From positions 248,001 to 312,000 of the forward strand of contig JAEINU010000001.1 in the NCBI GenBank assembly GCA_016342685.1: a stretch of 64,000 nt of DNA, in the 5' to 3' direction. This DNA comes from Bacteroidales bacterium (GTDB taxonomy: Bacteria; Bacteroidota; Bacteroidia; Bacteroidales; UBA12077). The translations under genes and the position numbers were made by a program. This document shows, piece by piece, positions 34,452-44,914 of the stretch. The notes under the pieces are model-generated. The model was not told the DNA's origin and did not search any database. It saw nothing but the letters and a program-made list of their open reading frames with translations. The stretch's first letter is position 1, and each line of letters begins with the position of its first letter.

Positions 34452-34481
34452 TATCGTTTCAAATTGTAAAAAAATAGACAA

Positions 34482-35723
34482 ATGACAATGTTAATAAAGA
34501 ATATTAAGAGTCTGGTAAATATTGATTATGAGACTAGAAAGTGGGCAGCAGGTAAAGATATGCAACGTTTAAATACCATTGAAGATGCTTATCTCTTAAT
34601 TACTGATGATCAAATTGCCGATTTTGGTAAGATGTGTGATTTTGATAAAAATGATTTTTCAGGTGAGGTAATTGATGCTACTGGAAAAATGGTTTTTCCT
34701 TCATTCTGCGATTCGCACACTCACTTAGTTTATGCTGGAAGTAGAGAAATAGAATATGGAGATAAAATAAGAGGACTTTCATATGAAGAAATTGCTGAAC
34801 GTGGCGGTGGGATTCTAAATTCTGCAAAGCTTTTACATAATACATCCGAAGATTCTTTATATGAACAAGCTCTTGAACGAATAAATGAAATTATAGGATT
34901 AGGAACTGGTGCAGTAGAAATTAAAAGTGGATATGGTTTAACTGTTGAAGATGAGTTAAAAATGTTACGTGTAATTCGTCGTCTAAAAGAAACAACACCA
35001 ATAACAATAAAGTCAACTTTTTTAGGTGCACACGCCGTTCCATCCGAATATAAAGGACGACAAGATGAGTATGTTGATTCGATAATTAATGAAATGATTC
35101 CAGTAATTGCTGTGGACGAATTAGCCGATTATATTGATGTGTTTTGTGATAAAGGTTTTTTCACTGTTGAGCAAACCGATCGAATATTAATGGCTGGAAT
35201 GAAATATGGAATGCGTCCAAAAATTCATGCAAATGAATTAGATTATTCTGGTGGTATTCAAGTTGGAGTGAAATACAATGCATTGTCAGTTGACCACCTT
35301 GAATTTACAGGAGATGAAGAAATAGAGGCTTTATTAGGGTCTGAAACCATACCGACCTTATTACCTGGCGCAGCATTTTTCCTAGGAATGATTGATCCAC
35401 CTGTTCGAAAAATGATTGATGCAGGTTTGCCAGTTGCATTGGCTTCCGATTACAATCCTGGATCTTCGCCATCAGGCGACATGAAGTTTGTTATGTCATT
35501 AGGAACCATTAAATTAAGGATGTTGCCAGAAGAGGTTATTAATGCAACTACAATTAATAGTGCTTATGCAATGGGATTAAGTGATGAGCTTGGAAGTATT
35601 GCTAAAGGTAAAAGAGCTAATGTTTTTATTACAAAGGATATTCCTACATATGACTTTATGCCATATGCATATACAACTAACTTAATTGATACGGTAATAT
35701 TAAATGGTAAGCTAATATCATAA
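34482..35723 (+). CDS. hutI: Imidazolonepropionase
   Basis: 413 residues. Amidohydrolase with the metal site CDSHTHLVYAG, RGGGILNSAK, IKSGYGLT, HANELDYSGG and ALASDYNPGSSP, all matching HutI. It opens imidazolonepropionate to formiminoglutamate, the third step of histidine degradation. A second in-frame ATG at 34488 could be used. FtcD, the next enzyme, follows 144 bp later; hutH and hutU are not in the window. Confidence 0.93.
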   Translation: MTMLIKNIKSLVNIDYETRKWAAGKDMQRLNTIEDAYLLITDDQIADFGKMCDFDKNDFSGEVIDATGKMVFPSFCDSHTHLVYAGSREIEYGDKIRGLSYEEIAERGGGILNSAKLLHNTSEDSLYEQALERINEIIGLGTGAVEIKSGYGLTVEDELKMLRVIRRLKETTPITIKSTFLGAHAVPSEYKGRQDEYVDSIINEMIPVIAVDELADYIDVFCDKGFFTVEQTDRILMAGMKYGMRPKIHANELDYSGGIQVGVKYNALSVDHLEFTGDEEIEALLGSETIPTLLPGAAFFLGMIDPPVRKMIDAGLPVALASDYNPGSSPSGDMKFVMSLGTIKLRMLPEEVINATTINSAYAMGLSDELGSIAKGKRANVFITKDIPTYDFMPYAYTTNLIDTVILNGKLIS

Positions 35724-35867
35724 TATAAATTGTAATATTTTTAAAGATCAGAAGCTAGATATTATGAAGTTAAAAAGTATTCGTTATCCATAGAATTTTA
35801 TTTCCCAATAAGGGAATCTAAGAAATCAAAAAATAGTTTTTAGTAAATAATTAAAATCGAAAATATA

Positions 35868-37553
35868 ATGAAGCAATTAATAGAATGTGTTCCTAACTTT
35901 AGTGAAGGGAACAATATGGATATTATTAAGCAGATCACGAATGAAATAGAATCTGTAAAAGGAATTAGCTTATTGGATGTAGATCCTGGTCAAGCAACAA
36001 ATAGAACAGTAGTGACTATTGTTGGTACTCCTGATGAAGTTTGTGAAGCAGCATTTCGAGGTATTAAAAAAGCTTCGGAATTGATTGATATGAGAAACCA
36101 TAAAGGAGCTCATCCTAGATTTGGAGCAACCGATGTGTGTCCTTTTGTTCCAGTTGCAAATATTACAATGGAAGAAACAGTTGAATATGCAAGAAAACTA
36201 GCCAAACGAATTGGAGAGGAATTACTAATTCCAATATATTGTTATGAGAATGCAGCACTGATTGAAGAAAGACAAAACTTAGCAGTTTGTCGTGCTGGAG
36301 AATATGAAGGGTTACAAGAAAAACTTTCAAAAGCTGAATGGAAACCTGATTTTGGACCTGCGGAGTTTAATGCAAAAGCTGGTGTTACTGCGGTTGGTGC
36401 ACGTGATTTCTTGGTGGCGTATAATGTTAATTTAAATACAACATCAACGCGTCGTGCGAATGCAATTGCATATGACGTTCGTGAAAGGGGACGTGTAAAA
36501 AGAGATGGAGATCCTGTAACAGGTAAAGTTGTATTAGATGAAAAAGGAAATAAAGTTTGGACTCCAGGTACACTGAAATGTGTTAAAGCTATTGGTTGGT
36601 TCATTGATGAGTATGGAGTTGCTCAAATATCTATGAATTTAACAAACATTAGTGTGACTCCTGTTCATGTTGCTTATGATGAAGTGTTTAATAAGGCGCT
36701 AGAAAGAGGAATTAGAGTTTCAGGATCAGAATTGGTAGGACTTATTCCCTTACAAGCAATGGTAGATGCAGGAAAATATTTTCTTAGAAAACAAAATCGC
36801 TCGGTTGGTATTCCAGAAAAGGAAATAATTAAAATAGCTGTAAAATCACTTGGCTTAGATGATCTATATGAATTTAAACCTGAAGAAAAGATTATTGAAT
36901 ACAAATTGGCAGCTGATGAAAAGAAAAAGAAATTAGTTGACATGACATTAACTGGTTTTACTGATGAAACTGCTTCAGAGTCTCCGGCTCCAGGAGGAGG
37001 TTCAGTTTCTGCTTATATGGGCGCTATGGGGATTGCTTTAGGAACAATGGTAGCAAATCTATCATCACACAAACGAGGATGGGATGATCGTTGGGAAGAA
37101 TTTTCTGAATGGGCAGAAAAAGGTATGAAGTATCAATCGGAGTTAGTTAGACTCGTAGATGAGGATACAGATGCATTTAATAAAATAATGGATGCGTTTA
37201 GTTTACCAAAGAAAACTGATGGAGAAAAGGTGGCAAGAAAGCAAGCTATTCAGGATGCTACTAAAAATGCAATAATGGTTCCATTTAAAGTTATGGAGAT
37301 TGCTTATAAATCGATGGAAGTTATAAAGGCTATGGCAGAGATTGGTAATCCAAACTCGGTTTCAGATGCTGGAGTTGGAGCATTAGCTCTTCGCTCTTGT
37401 GTAAAAGGAGCTTTTTTAAATGTAAAAATAAATTCTGGTGATTTAGAAGATGTTTCGTTTGTAGAGAGCGTTAGCGATAAGGGAAGGCAAATAGAAAGTG
37501 ATGCTGAAAAACTTGAGAAAGAGATTTTAGAAATTGTGGAAAGAAAACTCTAG
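35868..37553 (+). CDS. ftcD: Glutamate formimidoyltransferase / formiminotetrahydrofolate cyclodeaminase
   Basis: 561 residues. Residues 1-330 are the formiminotransferase (ECVPNFSEGNNMD at the start, KGAHPRFGATDVCPF), and about 355-561 the cyclodeaminase (SPAPGGGSVSAYMGAMG, then KVMEIAYKSMEV). The fusion, also known from animals and some bacteria, moves the formimino group to tetrahydrofolate and releases ammonia. It forms with hutI the end of the histidine route to glutamate. A strong terminator follows. Confidence 0.93.
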   Translation: MKQLIECVPNFSEGNNMDIIKQITNEIESVKGISLLDVDPGQATNRTVVTIVGTPDEVCEAAFRGIKKASELIDMRNHKGAHPRFGATDVCPFVPVANITMEETVEYARKLAKRIGEELLIPIYCYENAALIEERQNLAVCRAGEYEGLQEKLSKAEWKPDFGPAEFNAKAGVTAVGARDFLVAYNVNLNTTSTRRANAIAYDVRERGRVKRDGDPVTGKVVLDEKGNKVWTPGTLKCVKAIGWFIDEYGVAQISMNLTNISVTPVHVAYDEVFNKALERGIRVSGSELVGLIPLQAMVDAGKYFLRKQNRSVGIPEKEIIKIAVKSLGLDDLYEFKPEEKIIEYKLAADEKKKKLVDMTLTGFTDETASESPAPGGGSVSAYMGAMGIALGTMVANLSSHKRGWDDRWEEFSEWAEKGMKYQSELVRLVDEDTDAFNKIMDAFSLPKKTDGEKVARKQAIQDATKNAIMVPFKVMEIAYKSMEVIKAMAEIGNPNSVSDAGVGALALRSCVKGAFLNVKINSGDLEDVSFVESVSDKGRQIESDAEKLEKEILEIVERKL

Positions 37554-37590
37554 GTAGTTAAGGTGTATTAATCTAGATAATTACACATCA

Positions 37591-37639
37591 TATATAATAA
37601 AAAGAGGCAAGCGTTTAGCTTGCCTCTTTTTATTATATA
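37591..37639. terminator. Hairpin terminator after ftcD
   Basis: 22-nt perfect arms (37591-37612 and 37618-37639), loop GTTTA, core AAGAGGCAAGC and its complement, followed by an AT-rich stretch. Confidence 0.88.
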
Positions 37640-38120
37640 TGAGCTACGATAAGTGAACGGAACTTTAAAAGATATAAAGCGAAATGCTAATATTATCTAT
37701 GGTGGATATATTTATATATTAGAATATGAGTTCTTTAGTTACATTGAAAATGTAAGAGTGGAAATATTATTGACACATTCTGAAGTGCTTATTTTGAATA
37801 TTTTCTTCCTAAACGCAGTTCGTGTGTAGAGGGGGTTAGGTGTAAAAAGTGGTTATAATAAGAAAAATCGAAAAAAAATAGGACTGAATATGAGTAATTA
37901 ATGAAAACAAGTAGTTATGTATTGTAATGTAATGTATTACAGATTAATGTGGGGGTTTGGTTCTTAAAAAGTGTCAGAATTATTAAGCACTTAGTATATT
38001 GCCATAAGTGGCTGATAATAAGATTTTAGATTAGTTTGTTAACGAATGTTAAATTTCTTTATACTCTACGCCAATTCTTAATTTTGTTGAAAAGTCATGT
38101 GTTTATTAACATCATAATTT
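37640..38120. other. Gene-free region upstream of the Sus-type operon
   Basis: About 480 bp with stops in all frames; no tRNA, strong hairpin or repeat is evident. It may carry distal control sites of the SusC/SusD operon. Confidence 0.5.
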
Positions 38121-38150
38121 TTTGTTTCAAAAATATTTTTTTTACATTAG
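38121..38150 (+). promoter_or_regulatory. Candidate promoter of the SusC/SusD operon
   Basis: TTTG (38121-38124), 18-nt spacer, TACATTAG (38143-38150), one base off TAnnTTTG and slightly short in spacing; about 30 bp before the first start codon. Confidence 0.45.
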
Positions 38151-38178
38151 CGGAATGAATATTTTTAATTAACTATTT

Positions 38179-41100
38179 ATGAACCTAAAATTTTTATCTA
38201 TGAAAAAATTAACAATTTTTCTTGCATTCTTGCTGTTTGTTGGTTTCCAAGCGGCAGCACAGATGCAAATTACGGGTACGGTAACCGGCGCTGAAGACGG
38301 TCTATCTATACCTGGAGTATCGGTTGTAGTAAAAGGAAATGCTACTATTGGTACTACTACTGACATAGATGGTAAGTACTCGTTGACAGTACCTAGCAGC
38401 GCTGAAGTATTAGAATTCAGTTTTGTTGGTATGAAGAAGACAGAGGTTGCTATCAATGGTCAATCAGTAATTGATGTACAAATGGAAGCAGATGTTCTAG
38501 AAATGGAACAAGTAGTAGTAACTGCTTTTGGTATTAAAAGAGAAAAGAGAGAGGTAGCTTATCAAACAGAACGAGTTACAGGTGAAGAATTATTACAAGC
38601 TTCTCCAGACAGAGCTGCTACAGCTTTAGCTGGTAAGGTTGCAGGTTTACAGATTAACGTTCAGGATAACGGTGTTAATCCTAATAGCCAGATCTTATTA
38701 AGAGGTATGCGTTCTATTTCAAAAGGAAATGAGGCATTAATCGTAATTGATGGTTCTGTTGCTTCAACAGGTGCATTTGATGATTTAAATCCAAATGATA
38801 TCGAAAGTATTAACATCCTTAAAGGTGCTAACGCAGCAGTTCTTTACGGTGCTAATGGTAGTAATGGTGCTGTTATCGTTACAACCAAATCTGGTAAAGG
38901 TACTGATAAGTTTACAGTAGGTATCAATTCTTCTTATTCAATAACTCAAGTTGCCTATATGCCAGACTTTCAATCAGAGTATGGTACAGGTTGGGAAGGT
39001 GAATACAATCCAGTTGAGAACACAAACTGGGGACCTCGTTTTGATGGTCAATTACGTCAGGTTGGACCAACATTCCCAGCTGGTTACGGATTAGCTACTC
39101 AAATGGTTCCTTATGCTCCTGTAGAGAACAATCTTTTAGATTTCTTCGAAACAGGAAGTAATTTAACAAATACAATCTATATGCAAGGTGGATCTGATGA
39201 TAGTCAATTTTATGCTTCATTTGGAGATCAGAGAGCAGAAGGTATTGTGCCAAACGATGAGTATAGAAGAAATACCATAAGAATTAATGCTAGTAAGAAA
39301 ATTGGTAAAGTTGAAATGGCTGTTAAGATGAATTACTTAACTGACAAGACTGATGTTGTAGGTCGCACAATTGGTGATCAAGATCGACCATTGTATTGGT
39401 TCGTATTAAATACATCTGCAAACATTCCATTGTCTACCTATAGTAATTGGGATGATCCACTGGATTATGGTTATGCTGATAATTATTACAATGCATATTA
39501 TCAAAACCCATATTGGGCAATTGGAACAAACAGAAATATTGATTATTCTAATCGCTTAACAGGTAATTTTAGTATATCTTATGATATTACAGAAAACATC
39601 AATTTTATAGCTAGAGCTTCTGCAAATAATACATGGGGTAATGGTAAAAATTGGAGAGCAAGACAAACTTACAACTCCGATTTACAGTCATCTCATTCAA
39701 CGGTTAGTTCTTTTGTTGAAGATACGCAGTATAAAACAGAAAATTATAGAGGAACAGCTCTTTTGAATGGTAATTTTGATCTTTTTGAAGACTTCAAGTT
39801 GAAAGCTATTATTGGTGGAACTGCTACTTCATATAAATATTACTTTAATTATATTAGAGCAAATAATCTAAGTATTCCTGGTTTCTATGATATTTCAAAT
39901 GGAACAGGTACTCCTGAAACATTTGTAAATGAAGCACAAAAAAGAACATTTGGTTATTATGGTGATTTCACTTTCTCATATAAAAATTATGTTTTCTTAA
40001 ACTTAACAGGTCGTTATGACTGGACATCTACTTTAGGTACTGACGATAGAAGTTATTTTTATCCTGGAGTAAACTTATCATTTGTTGCAACAGATGCTTT
40101 TGAAGTTTTAAAAACTGGTGATATTTTAACTTTTGCAAAATTAACAGTAGGTAATTCAACTGTTTATAATGATTTAGGAATATATGAATTAAATGAGTCT
40201 TATTCTCAATCAGCAGGATTTCCATATAGCGATATTAATGGATTCTTTTTAGCAACTACTGCAGTAGATGAAAATATAACAAAGGAGAAATTAAATACTA
40301 CTGAGGTTGGTGTTAATTTAGGTTTTTTACAAGGTAGAGCATCTTTAGATTTTGCTTGGTTTAAAACTGTAACTACAGATTTAATTACAGAAACAACAAG
40401 TTCAACTGCTTCTGGTGCAAATAGATATTTAACAAATATCGGAGAATTAGAAAGTAATGGTCTTGAATTAACTTTATCAGGAACAGTTATTAAAACAAAA
40501 GATTTTGAATGGGAATTAAGTGCTAATTACTTTTCAAATGAAACTGTTGTAAATGATATTTATGAGGGATTAAATGAAATTGCAATTTATACAACCGGAC
40601 AATTTGGTGTGTATGCCGTAAAAGGTGAAGCATATCCTCAATTAAAAGCAAATGATTATGCAAGAGATCCTCAAGGAAGAATAATTATTGACCCTGTAAG
40701 TGGACATCCAACAACTAAAGATGGATTACAAAGCTTAGGTAAAACAACTCCTGATTATGTAGTAGGATTAACGTCATCTTTCAAGTATAAGGGTGTAATT
40801 TTATCAGGAACAATGGATTATAGGACTGGTCATGTTTATTATGAAGAAGGTTCTGATGCTATGGAATTTACTGGTCGATCGGTAGCTAGCGTTTCTGCTA
40901 ACAGACAAGATTTTGTTATTCCTAACTCAGTAATTGAAACAAGCCCTGGTGTATATGTAGAAAATACAAATATTCCTGTTTCTGGTGGTAACCAAAGTTA
41001 CTGGACAGATATTTACAATGAGGTAAAATCTAACTATGTAAAAGATGCAACAGCTCTTAAAGTAAGAGAATTATCTCTAAGTTATGAATTGCCAAAGTCT

Positions 41101-41319
41101 ATTATCGGAAAAACTCCTCTTAAGAAAGTTGTTATTGGTTTAGTAGCAACAAATCCTTGGACATGGTTACCAGAGGAAAACAGATTTGCTGACCCTGAAT
41201 TTAAGACACAAACTGCTAGAAATGGTGCTGCGGTTGCCGCTAATGCAGTTGGTATCGGTGGTTATATGGAATCTCCTCCAGTAAAAACTTATGGATTTAA
41301 ACTAAATATTGAATTCTAA
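38179..41319 (+). CDS. SusC-like TonB-dependent outer-membrane transporter
   Basis: 1046 residues from 38179, or 1039 from ATG 38200, which gives a tidier signal peptide (MKKLTIFLAFLLFVGFQAAA). After the signal comes a carboxypeptidase-regulatory-like domain (about 30-110), a plug domain with MEQVVVTAFGIKREKREVAY, and a beta-barrel ending in LNIEF, an aromatic C-terminus typical of barrels. With the SusD protein it imports a glycan or peptide. There are no glycosidases, sulfatases or ECF sigma genes beside it, so the substrate is open. Confidence 0.93.
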   Translation: MNLKFLSMKKLTIFLAFLLFVGFQAAAQMQITGTVTGAEDGLSIPGVSVVVKGNATIGTTTDIDGKYSLTVPSSAEVLEFSFVGMKKTEVAINGQSVIDVQMEADVLEMEQVVVTAFGIKREKREVAYQTERVTGEELLQASPDRAATALAGKVAGLQINVQDNGVNPNSQILLRGMRSISKGNEALIVIDGSVASTGAFDDLNPNDIESINILKGANAAVLYGANGSNGAVIVTTKSGKGTDKFTVGINSSYSITQVAYMPDFQSEYGTGWEGEYNPVENTNWGPRFDGQLRQVGPTFPAGYGLATQMVPYAPVENNLLDFFETGSNLTNTIYMQGGSDDSQFYASFGDQRAEGIVPNDEYRRNTIRINASKKIGKVEMAVKMNYLTDKTDVVGRTIGDQDRPLYWFVLNTSANIPLSTYSNWDDPLDYGYADNYYNAYYQNPYWAIGTNRNIDYSNRLTGNFSISYDITENINFIARASANNTWGNGKNWRARQTYNSDLQSSHSTVSSFVEDTQYKTENYRGTALLNGNFDLFEDFKLKAIIGGTATSYKYYFNYIRANNLSIPGFYDISNGTGTPETFVNEAQKRTFGYYGDFTFSYKNYVFLNLTGRYDWTSTLGTDDRSYFYPGVNLSFVATDAFEVLKTGDILTFAKLTVGNSTVYNDLGIYELNESYSQSAGFPYSDINGFFLATTAVDENITKEKLNTTEVGVNLGFLQGRASLDFAWFKTVTTDLITETTSSTASGANRYLTNIGELESNGLELTLSGTVIKTKDFEWELSANYFSNETVVNDIYEGLNEIAIYTTGQFGVYAVKGEAYPQLKANDYARDPQGRIIIDPVSGHPTTKDGLQSLGKTTPDYVVGLTSSFKYKGVILSGTMDYRTGHVYYEEGSDAMEFTGRSVASVSANRQDFVIPNSVIETSPGVYVENTNIPVSGGNQSYWTDIYNEVKSNYVKDATALKVRELSLSYELPKSIIGKTPLKKVVIGLVATNPWTWLPEENRFADPEFKTQTARNGAAVAANAVGIGGYMESPPVKTYGFKLNIEF

Positions 41320-41338
41320 ATCGAAAAAAAAAAAACAT

Positions 41339-42811
41339 ATGAAAAATATATTTAAATACATATACGTGCTAATGGCAGTTTTACTATTAGCGTCGTGTGA
41401 TGGTTTTTTGGATGTAAATACTGATCCAAATAATCCAACAAGTGTATCTCCAAATCTTATTTTACCAGTTGCACAGAAATATACAGCAAATGTAATTCAG
41501 TGCACTGATGGAGGAGGTAGAAGAATGAATCATGTTGGTAACTTAATGATGTATAACTGGAGTCAAACAGATGGTTTTTCTTGGTATACTGATGAATCTA
41601 AATACTTAGTTACATCTTCTTTTTATCAATACATTTTTGAAAATTCATATTCTAATTCATTAAAGCAATATAATCTTTTAACAGAGTTAGATCCAATGTA
41701 TGATTACTATAAAGCTATTGGACAAATAATGAAAGCATACCATTTTCAATTATTAGTTGATTTTTATGGTGATGTTCCTTATTCAGAAGCATTGTTAAGA
41801 GGAGGAAACCCTGCACCTAAATATGACGATGCTCAAGGTATCTATAACGATTTGATAGTACAATTAACTGCTGCAATAAGTACAATTAACAATGCTCCAG
41901 CTAATGTTGTAACTGTTGGTAATGATGATATCATGTTTGATGGTGATATGATGGAGTGGAAAAAGTTTGCTAATACTGTAAAATTAAGAATCTTAACTCG
42001 CCAGATGAGTATGGCAGGAAGAGACGCTTATATCCAAGCTGAATTTGACGCTATTGTTGCTGAAGGATCTGGTTTTATAACTTCAGATGTAGGAGTTAAT
42101 CCTGGATATCTTGAAGCTGATGAAGGAAAACAAAATCCACTATGGAATATGATGGGTACAGATGCGAGTGGTACTGTTACTATGAATAATAATGCAACTT
42201 GTGCTACAGATTATATTCTAACTTATTTGCAGGGAACAAATGATCCAAGACTCAATTTCATTTATGAAGAGCCAGAAGATGGTCATAAAGGTGTCCCACA
42301 AGGACTATTAGTATATCCTGACGATTATACTTTTGAATATGTTTCTAACATAGGACCTGGAATCTTGAAGAGTGGAGCTATGGATGCTATTATATATACA
42401 TTAGCTGAGAGTTATCTAAATCAAGCTGAAGCGGCTGCAAGATCATTTATTTCTGGTAGTGCTAAGTCACTCTATGAAGCTGGAGTTCAGGCCTCTTTTG
42501 ATTATTTGGGAGCAGGAAGTGCAAGTTCTTATTACGGACAAGCTATACCTAACGTAGGTTGGGGTATTGGTGATGATATTGAAACTATTATTACTCAAAA
42601 ATGGATTGCTGTTAATGGAATTACTGCTGAACAATCCTGGTTTGATTATAACAGAACAGGTTATCCAGCAGGATTGCCAATTTCTCTACAGGCTTCAACA
42701 CCTGATAGACCAGTTAGATTGGCTTATCCATCTAGTGAAATTTCTGCAAATGGAGGAAATGTTCCTTCACAACCAGATGTATTTTCAACTAAAGTATTTT
42801 GGGGAAATTAA
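41339..42811 (+). CDS. SusD-like surface lipoprotein (SusD/RagB family)
   Basis: 490 residues from ATG 41339; the upstream in-frame ATG at 41309 lies in the end of the SusC gene and gives a poly-Lys leader. The lipoprotein signal ends in LLASC. SusD traits: DVNTDPNNPTSVSPN near the N-terminus, helical TPR-like central part, DPRLNFIYEEPEDG, ILKSGAMDAIIYTLAESYLNQAEA (read in parts). It belongs to the shorter SusD-like/DUF group and caps the SusC barrel to capture substrate. Confidence 0.9.
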   Translation: MKNIFKYIYVLMAVLLLASCDGFLDVNTDPNNPTSVSPNLILPVAQKYTANVIQCTDGGGRRMNHVGNLMMYNWSQTDGFSWYTDESKYLVTSSFYQYIFENSYSNSLKQYNLLTELDPMYDYYKAIGQIMKAYHFQLLVDFYGDVPYSEALLRGGNPAPKYDDAQGIYNDLIVQLTAAISTINNAPANVVTVGNDDIMFDGDMMEWKKFANTVKLRILTRQMSMAGRDAYIQAEFDAIVAEGSGFITSDVGVNPGYLEADEGKQNPLWNMMGTDASGTVTMNNNATCATDYILTYLQGTNDPRLNFIYEEPEDGHKGVPQGLLVYPDDYTFEYVSNIGPGILKSGAMDAIIYTLAESYLNQAEAAARSFISGSAKSLYEAGVQASFDYLGAGSASSYYGQAIPNVGWGIGDDIETIITQKWIAVNGITAEQSWFDYNRTGYPAGLPISLQASTPDRPVRLAYPSSEISANGGNVPSQPDVFSTKVFWGN

Positions 42812-42830
42812 ACTGTAAAACGATTAAATT

Positions 42831-43655
42831 ATGAAAAAGATAAAATATATAATTGTATTTTTATTAAGCATTGGGCTGCTAAATTCGTGCCTAATTGATA
42901 ACGATACAGATTTGGATAAAAACGAGGAAGGGAAAAATTTCTTTACCTTTAATGTAAAACAGACTTCTCTTGCAGGAATCGCTGATGGAAGTGAATACAC
43001 GTTTAAGTTACAGATTGCTTTAAGCGGTCCTACTTCTATGGATGTTACTTCGGATTTACAAGCGGTAATAGTTGCTGATGAAGCCTCTACTGCTGTTGAA
43101 GGAACACATTATAGAATTGATAACCCTACTGTTACAATTACAAAGGAAAATAATTATCTTGCTGAATTAGAACTTACAATGATCACAGTAGGTATTGTTA
43201 CTCCTTTAGATGCATCTCCACTATTATTACTTAAAGTTTCTAATGTAACTGGAAGTGCAGATGTTATTGCAGATGGTAAACCTATAACTATCTCATTAGA
43301 TTATGCTTGCCCTTCATTCTTGGCTGGTGACTATGATGTTGTTACTACTAGAGGTGATGGTGGTGTAAGATATTGGTCAGAAACTATTACAAATATTGGT
43401 GTTGGTAAATACCTAACGGAATATGTTGGAACATGGGATCCACCATTAAATCCTGACTATGGAATGGTATTTCAAGATGTATGTGATGTGATAAGTGTGC
43501 CATTACAGGGATTAGCTGATATGTACAGTAATGATGTATGGAGTCATGAGCCAGGTTCTGTTGATCCATTGACAGGTATAATTACAATTAATTATACAAT
43601 TGCTTTTGATTCTGGTGATCAAACTTATTCATCAGTTTACACGCCAGTTAAATAA
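42831..43655 (+). CDS. Surface lipoprotein of the Sus-type operon (first)
   Basis: 274 residues. Lipoprotein signal (MKKIKYIIVFLLSIGLLNSC). Next a beta-sandwich of Calx-beta/DUF1735-like appearance (about 40-150, AVEGTHYRIDNPTVTI), then a C-terminal domain starting CPSFLAGDYDV that resembles domains of SusE/SusF-like binding proteins. It is 19 bp after the SusD gene. Probably a substrate-binding surface protein; no enzyme motif is seen. Confidence 0.75.
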   Translation: MKKIKYIIVFLLSIGLLNSCLIDNDTDLDKNEEGKNFFTFNVKQTSLAGIADGSEYTFKLQIALSGPTSMDVTSDLQAVIVADEASTAVEGTHYRIDNPTVTITKENNYLAELELTMITVGIVTPLDASPLLLLKVSNVTGSADVIADGKPITISLDYACPSFLAGDYDVVTTRGDGGVRYWSETITNIGVGKYLTEYVGTWDPPLNPDYGMVFQDVCDVISVPLQGLADMYSNDVWSHEPGSVDPLTGIITINYTIAFDSGDQTYSSVYTPVK

Positions 43656-43686
43656 ATTAACATATTTTAATTAAAACGAAAATATA

Positions 43687-44685
43687 ATGAAAAGATATTT
43701 TAAATATAATCTAGTAATTGGACTAGCTCTGTTGGTTGTCAGTTTTGTATCGTGTAATACTGCAGAACAAGATGTTGAATCAATAGTAGAAGTCAATGAT
43801 ACCTATCCGGTAGCAAGTTTCACTACAGATTTTACTGGAAGTACTGCTTCAGAAGGAGATACAATTATGTATCATGTATCTATTAATAAGCCAATCAATA
43901 AAGATCTTACATTTACAGCTACTGTTGTTGGTGGTAATGCTGATGATTCGGATATTGAAGCTATATCAGGTACTATTGCTGCATATGATACAGAAACAGA
44001 TGTGTCTGTTGTGTTAACTCAAGATTGGGTTGCTGATGATGCTGAGACAACAGAAATTGAAATAGGTATTACTTCTTTAGGAGAAAAGTACCTTGTTCAT
44101 ACTAGTACTGTAAATCCTGTGTTGAATTTAACAGTTGCTAACTATGTGCCAGATGTATTAACAATTTCTTGTGCTTGGGATAAAGAGGTTGTAATAAACT
44201 CTAATGAACCTTATCACGAGGATTATACTTATATCGAACATGCAGGTTCAAATATGGATTTCGATATGGAAGTATATGATCAAGACGATAATTTAATTGC
44301 TGGTGCTTGGACTGGAGATAGTCCTGAAGTTCTTGAAATAGATGGAGTAGATATGCCTAATGGTACTTATTATGTATATAGCTTCCTATGGGCAAGTGAT
44401 TTTACACATTGGGATGTAGATAATGATCCAGAAACAATTAATCACACAGATGTACCTTTTACTTGTACTTTTTCGGAACAAGGTGTATTTGGTGAGATCA
44501 GTGTTAATCAGGGTGGTGTAATAACAAATACAGCTGACCCAGATTATGATAATGATGGTGTCGTTGATTATCGTGTTGTTGCTGTTTTTGAAGTAACAGA
44601 CGGTGTTGTAAATGTTCTTGATGCTGGTGGATCAGGCCTTGGAGGAGGAAAAAAAGTTCCTACAAACTTAATTCACAGAAAGTAA
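43687..44685 (+). CDS. Surface lipoprotein of the Sus-type operon (second)
   Basis: 332 residues. Lipoprotein signal ending SFVSC (Cys about 23). The N-terminal domain again looks like a Calx-beta sandwich (SEGDTIMYHVSINKPI), followed by a beta-rich domain (about 150-330) with many Asp residues (DPDYDNDGVVDY) that may bind calcium. It ends with GGGKKVPTNLIHRK. It is last in the operon, followed by a strong terminator. Probably a binding or scaffold protein. Confidence 0.7.
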   Translation: MKRYFKYNLVIGLALLVVSFVSCNTAEQDVESIVEVNDTYPVASFTTDFTGSTASEGDTIMYHVSINKPINKDLTFTATVVGGNADDSDIEAISGTIAAYDTETDVSVVLTQDWVADDAETTEIEIGITSLGEKYLVHTSTVNPVLNLTVANYVPDVLTISCAWDKEVVINSNEPYHEDYTYIEHAGSNMDFDMEVYDQDDNLIAGAWTGDSPEVLEIDGVDMPNGTYYVYSFLWASDFTHWDVDNDPETINHTDVPFTCTFSEQGVFGEISVNQGGVITNTADPDYDNDGVVDYRVVAVFEVTDGVVNVLDAGGSGLGGGKKVPTNLIHRK

Positions 44686-44705
44686 ATTATAAGAATTAAT
44701 TAATT

Positions 44706-44737
44706 AAAAGAGGTTATCCTTTTGGATAACCTCTTTT
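44706..44737. terminator. Hairpin terminator of the Sus-type operon
   Basis: AAAAGAGGTTATCC (44706-44719), loop TTTT, GGATAACCTCTTTT (44724-44737), T-run after. Confidence 0.9.
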
Positions 44738-44914
44738 TTTTATATACTACAATTTAATTTTAATAAATCGTTTTTTAATAGATTTTATATTTTGGGTGAC
44801 CACTTAAAATAAGATTCATATTTGCAATGCACATAAAAACATATATCCTTCTTTCAATAAAATTCGAATCGAAAGAAAATAAGGAAAAATTTCTTAATTA
44901 AAAATCAATCATTC

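Noticed and set aside
37640-38120. Riboswitch or small RNA before the SusC gene
   Set aside because: No conserved riboswitch core or strong hairpin was seen; only a weak promoter near the gene can be supported.
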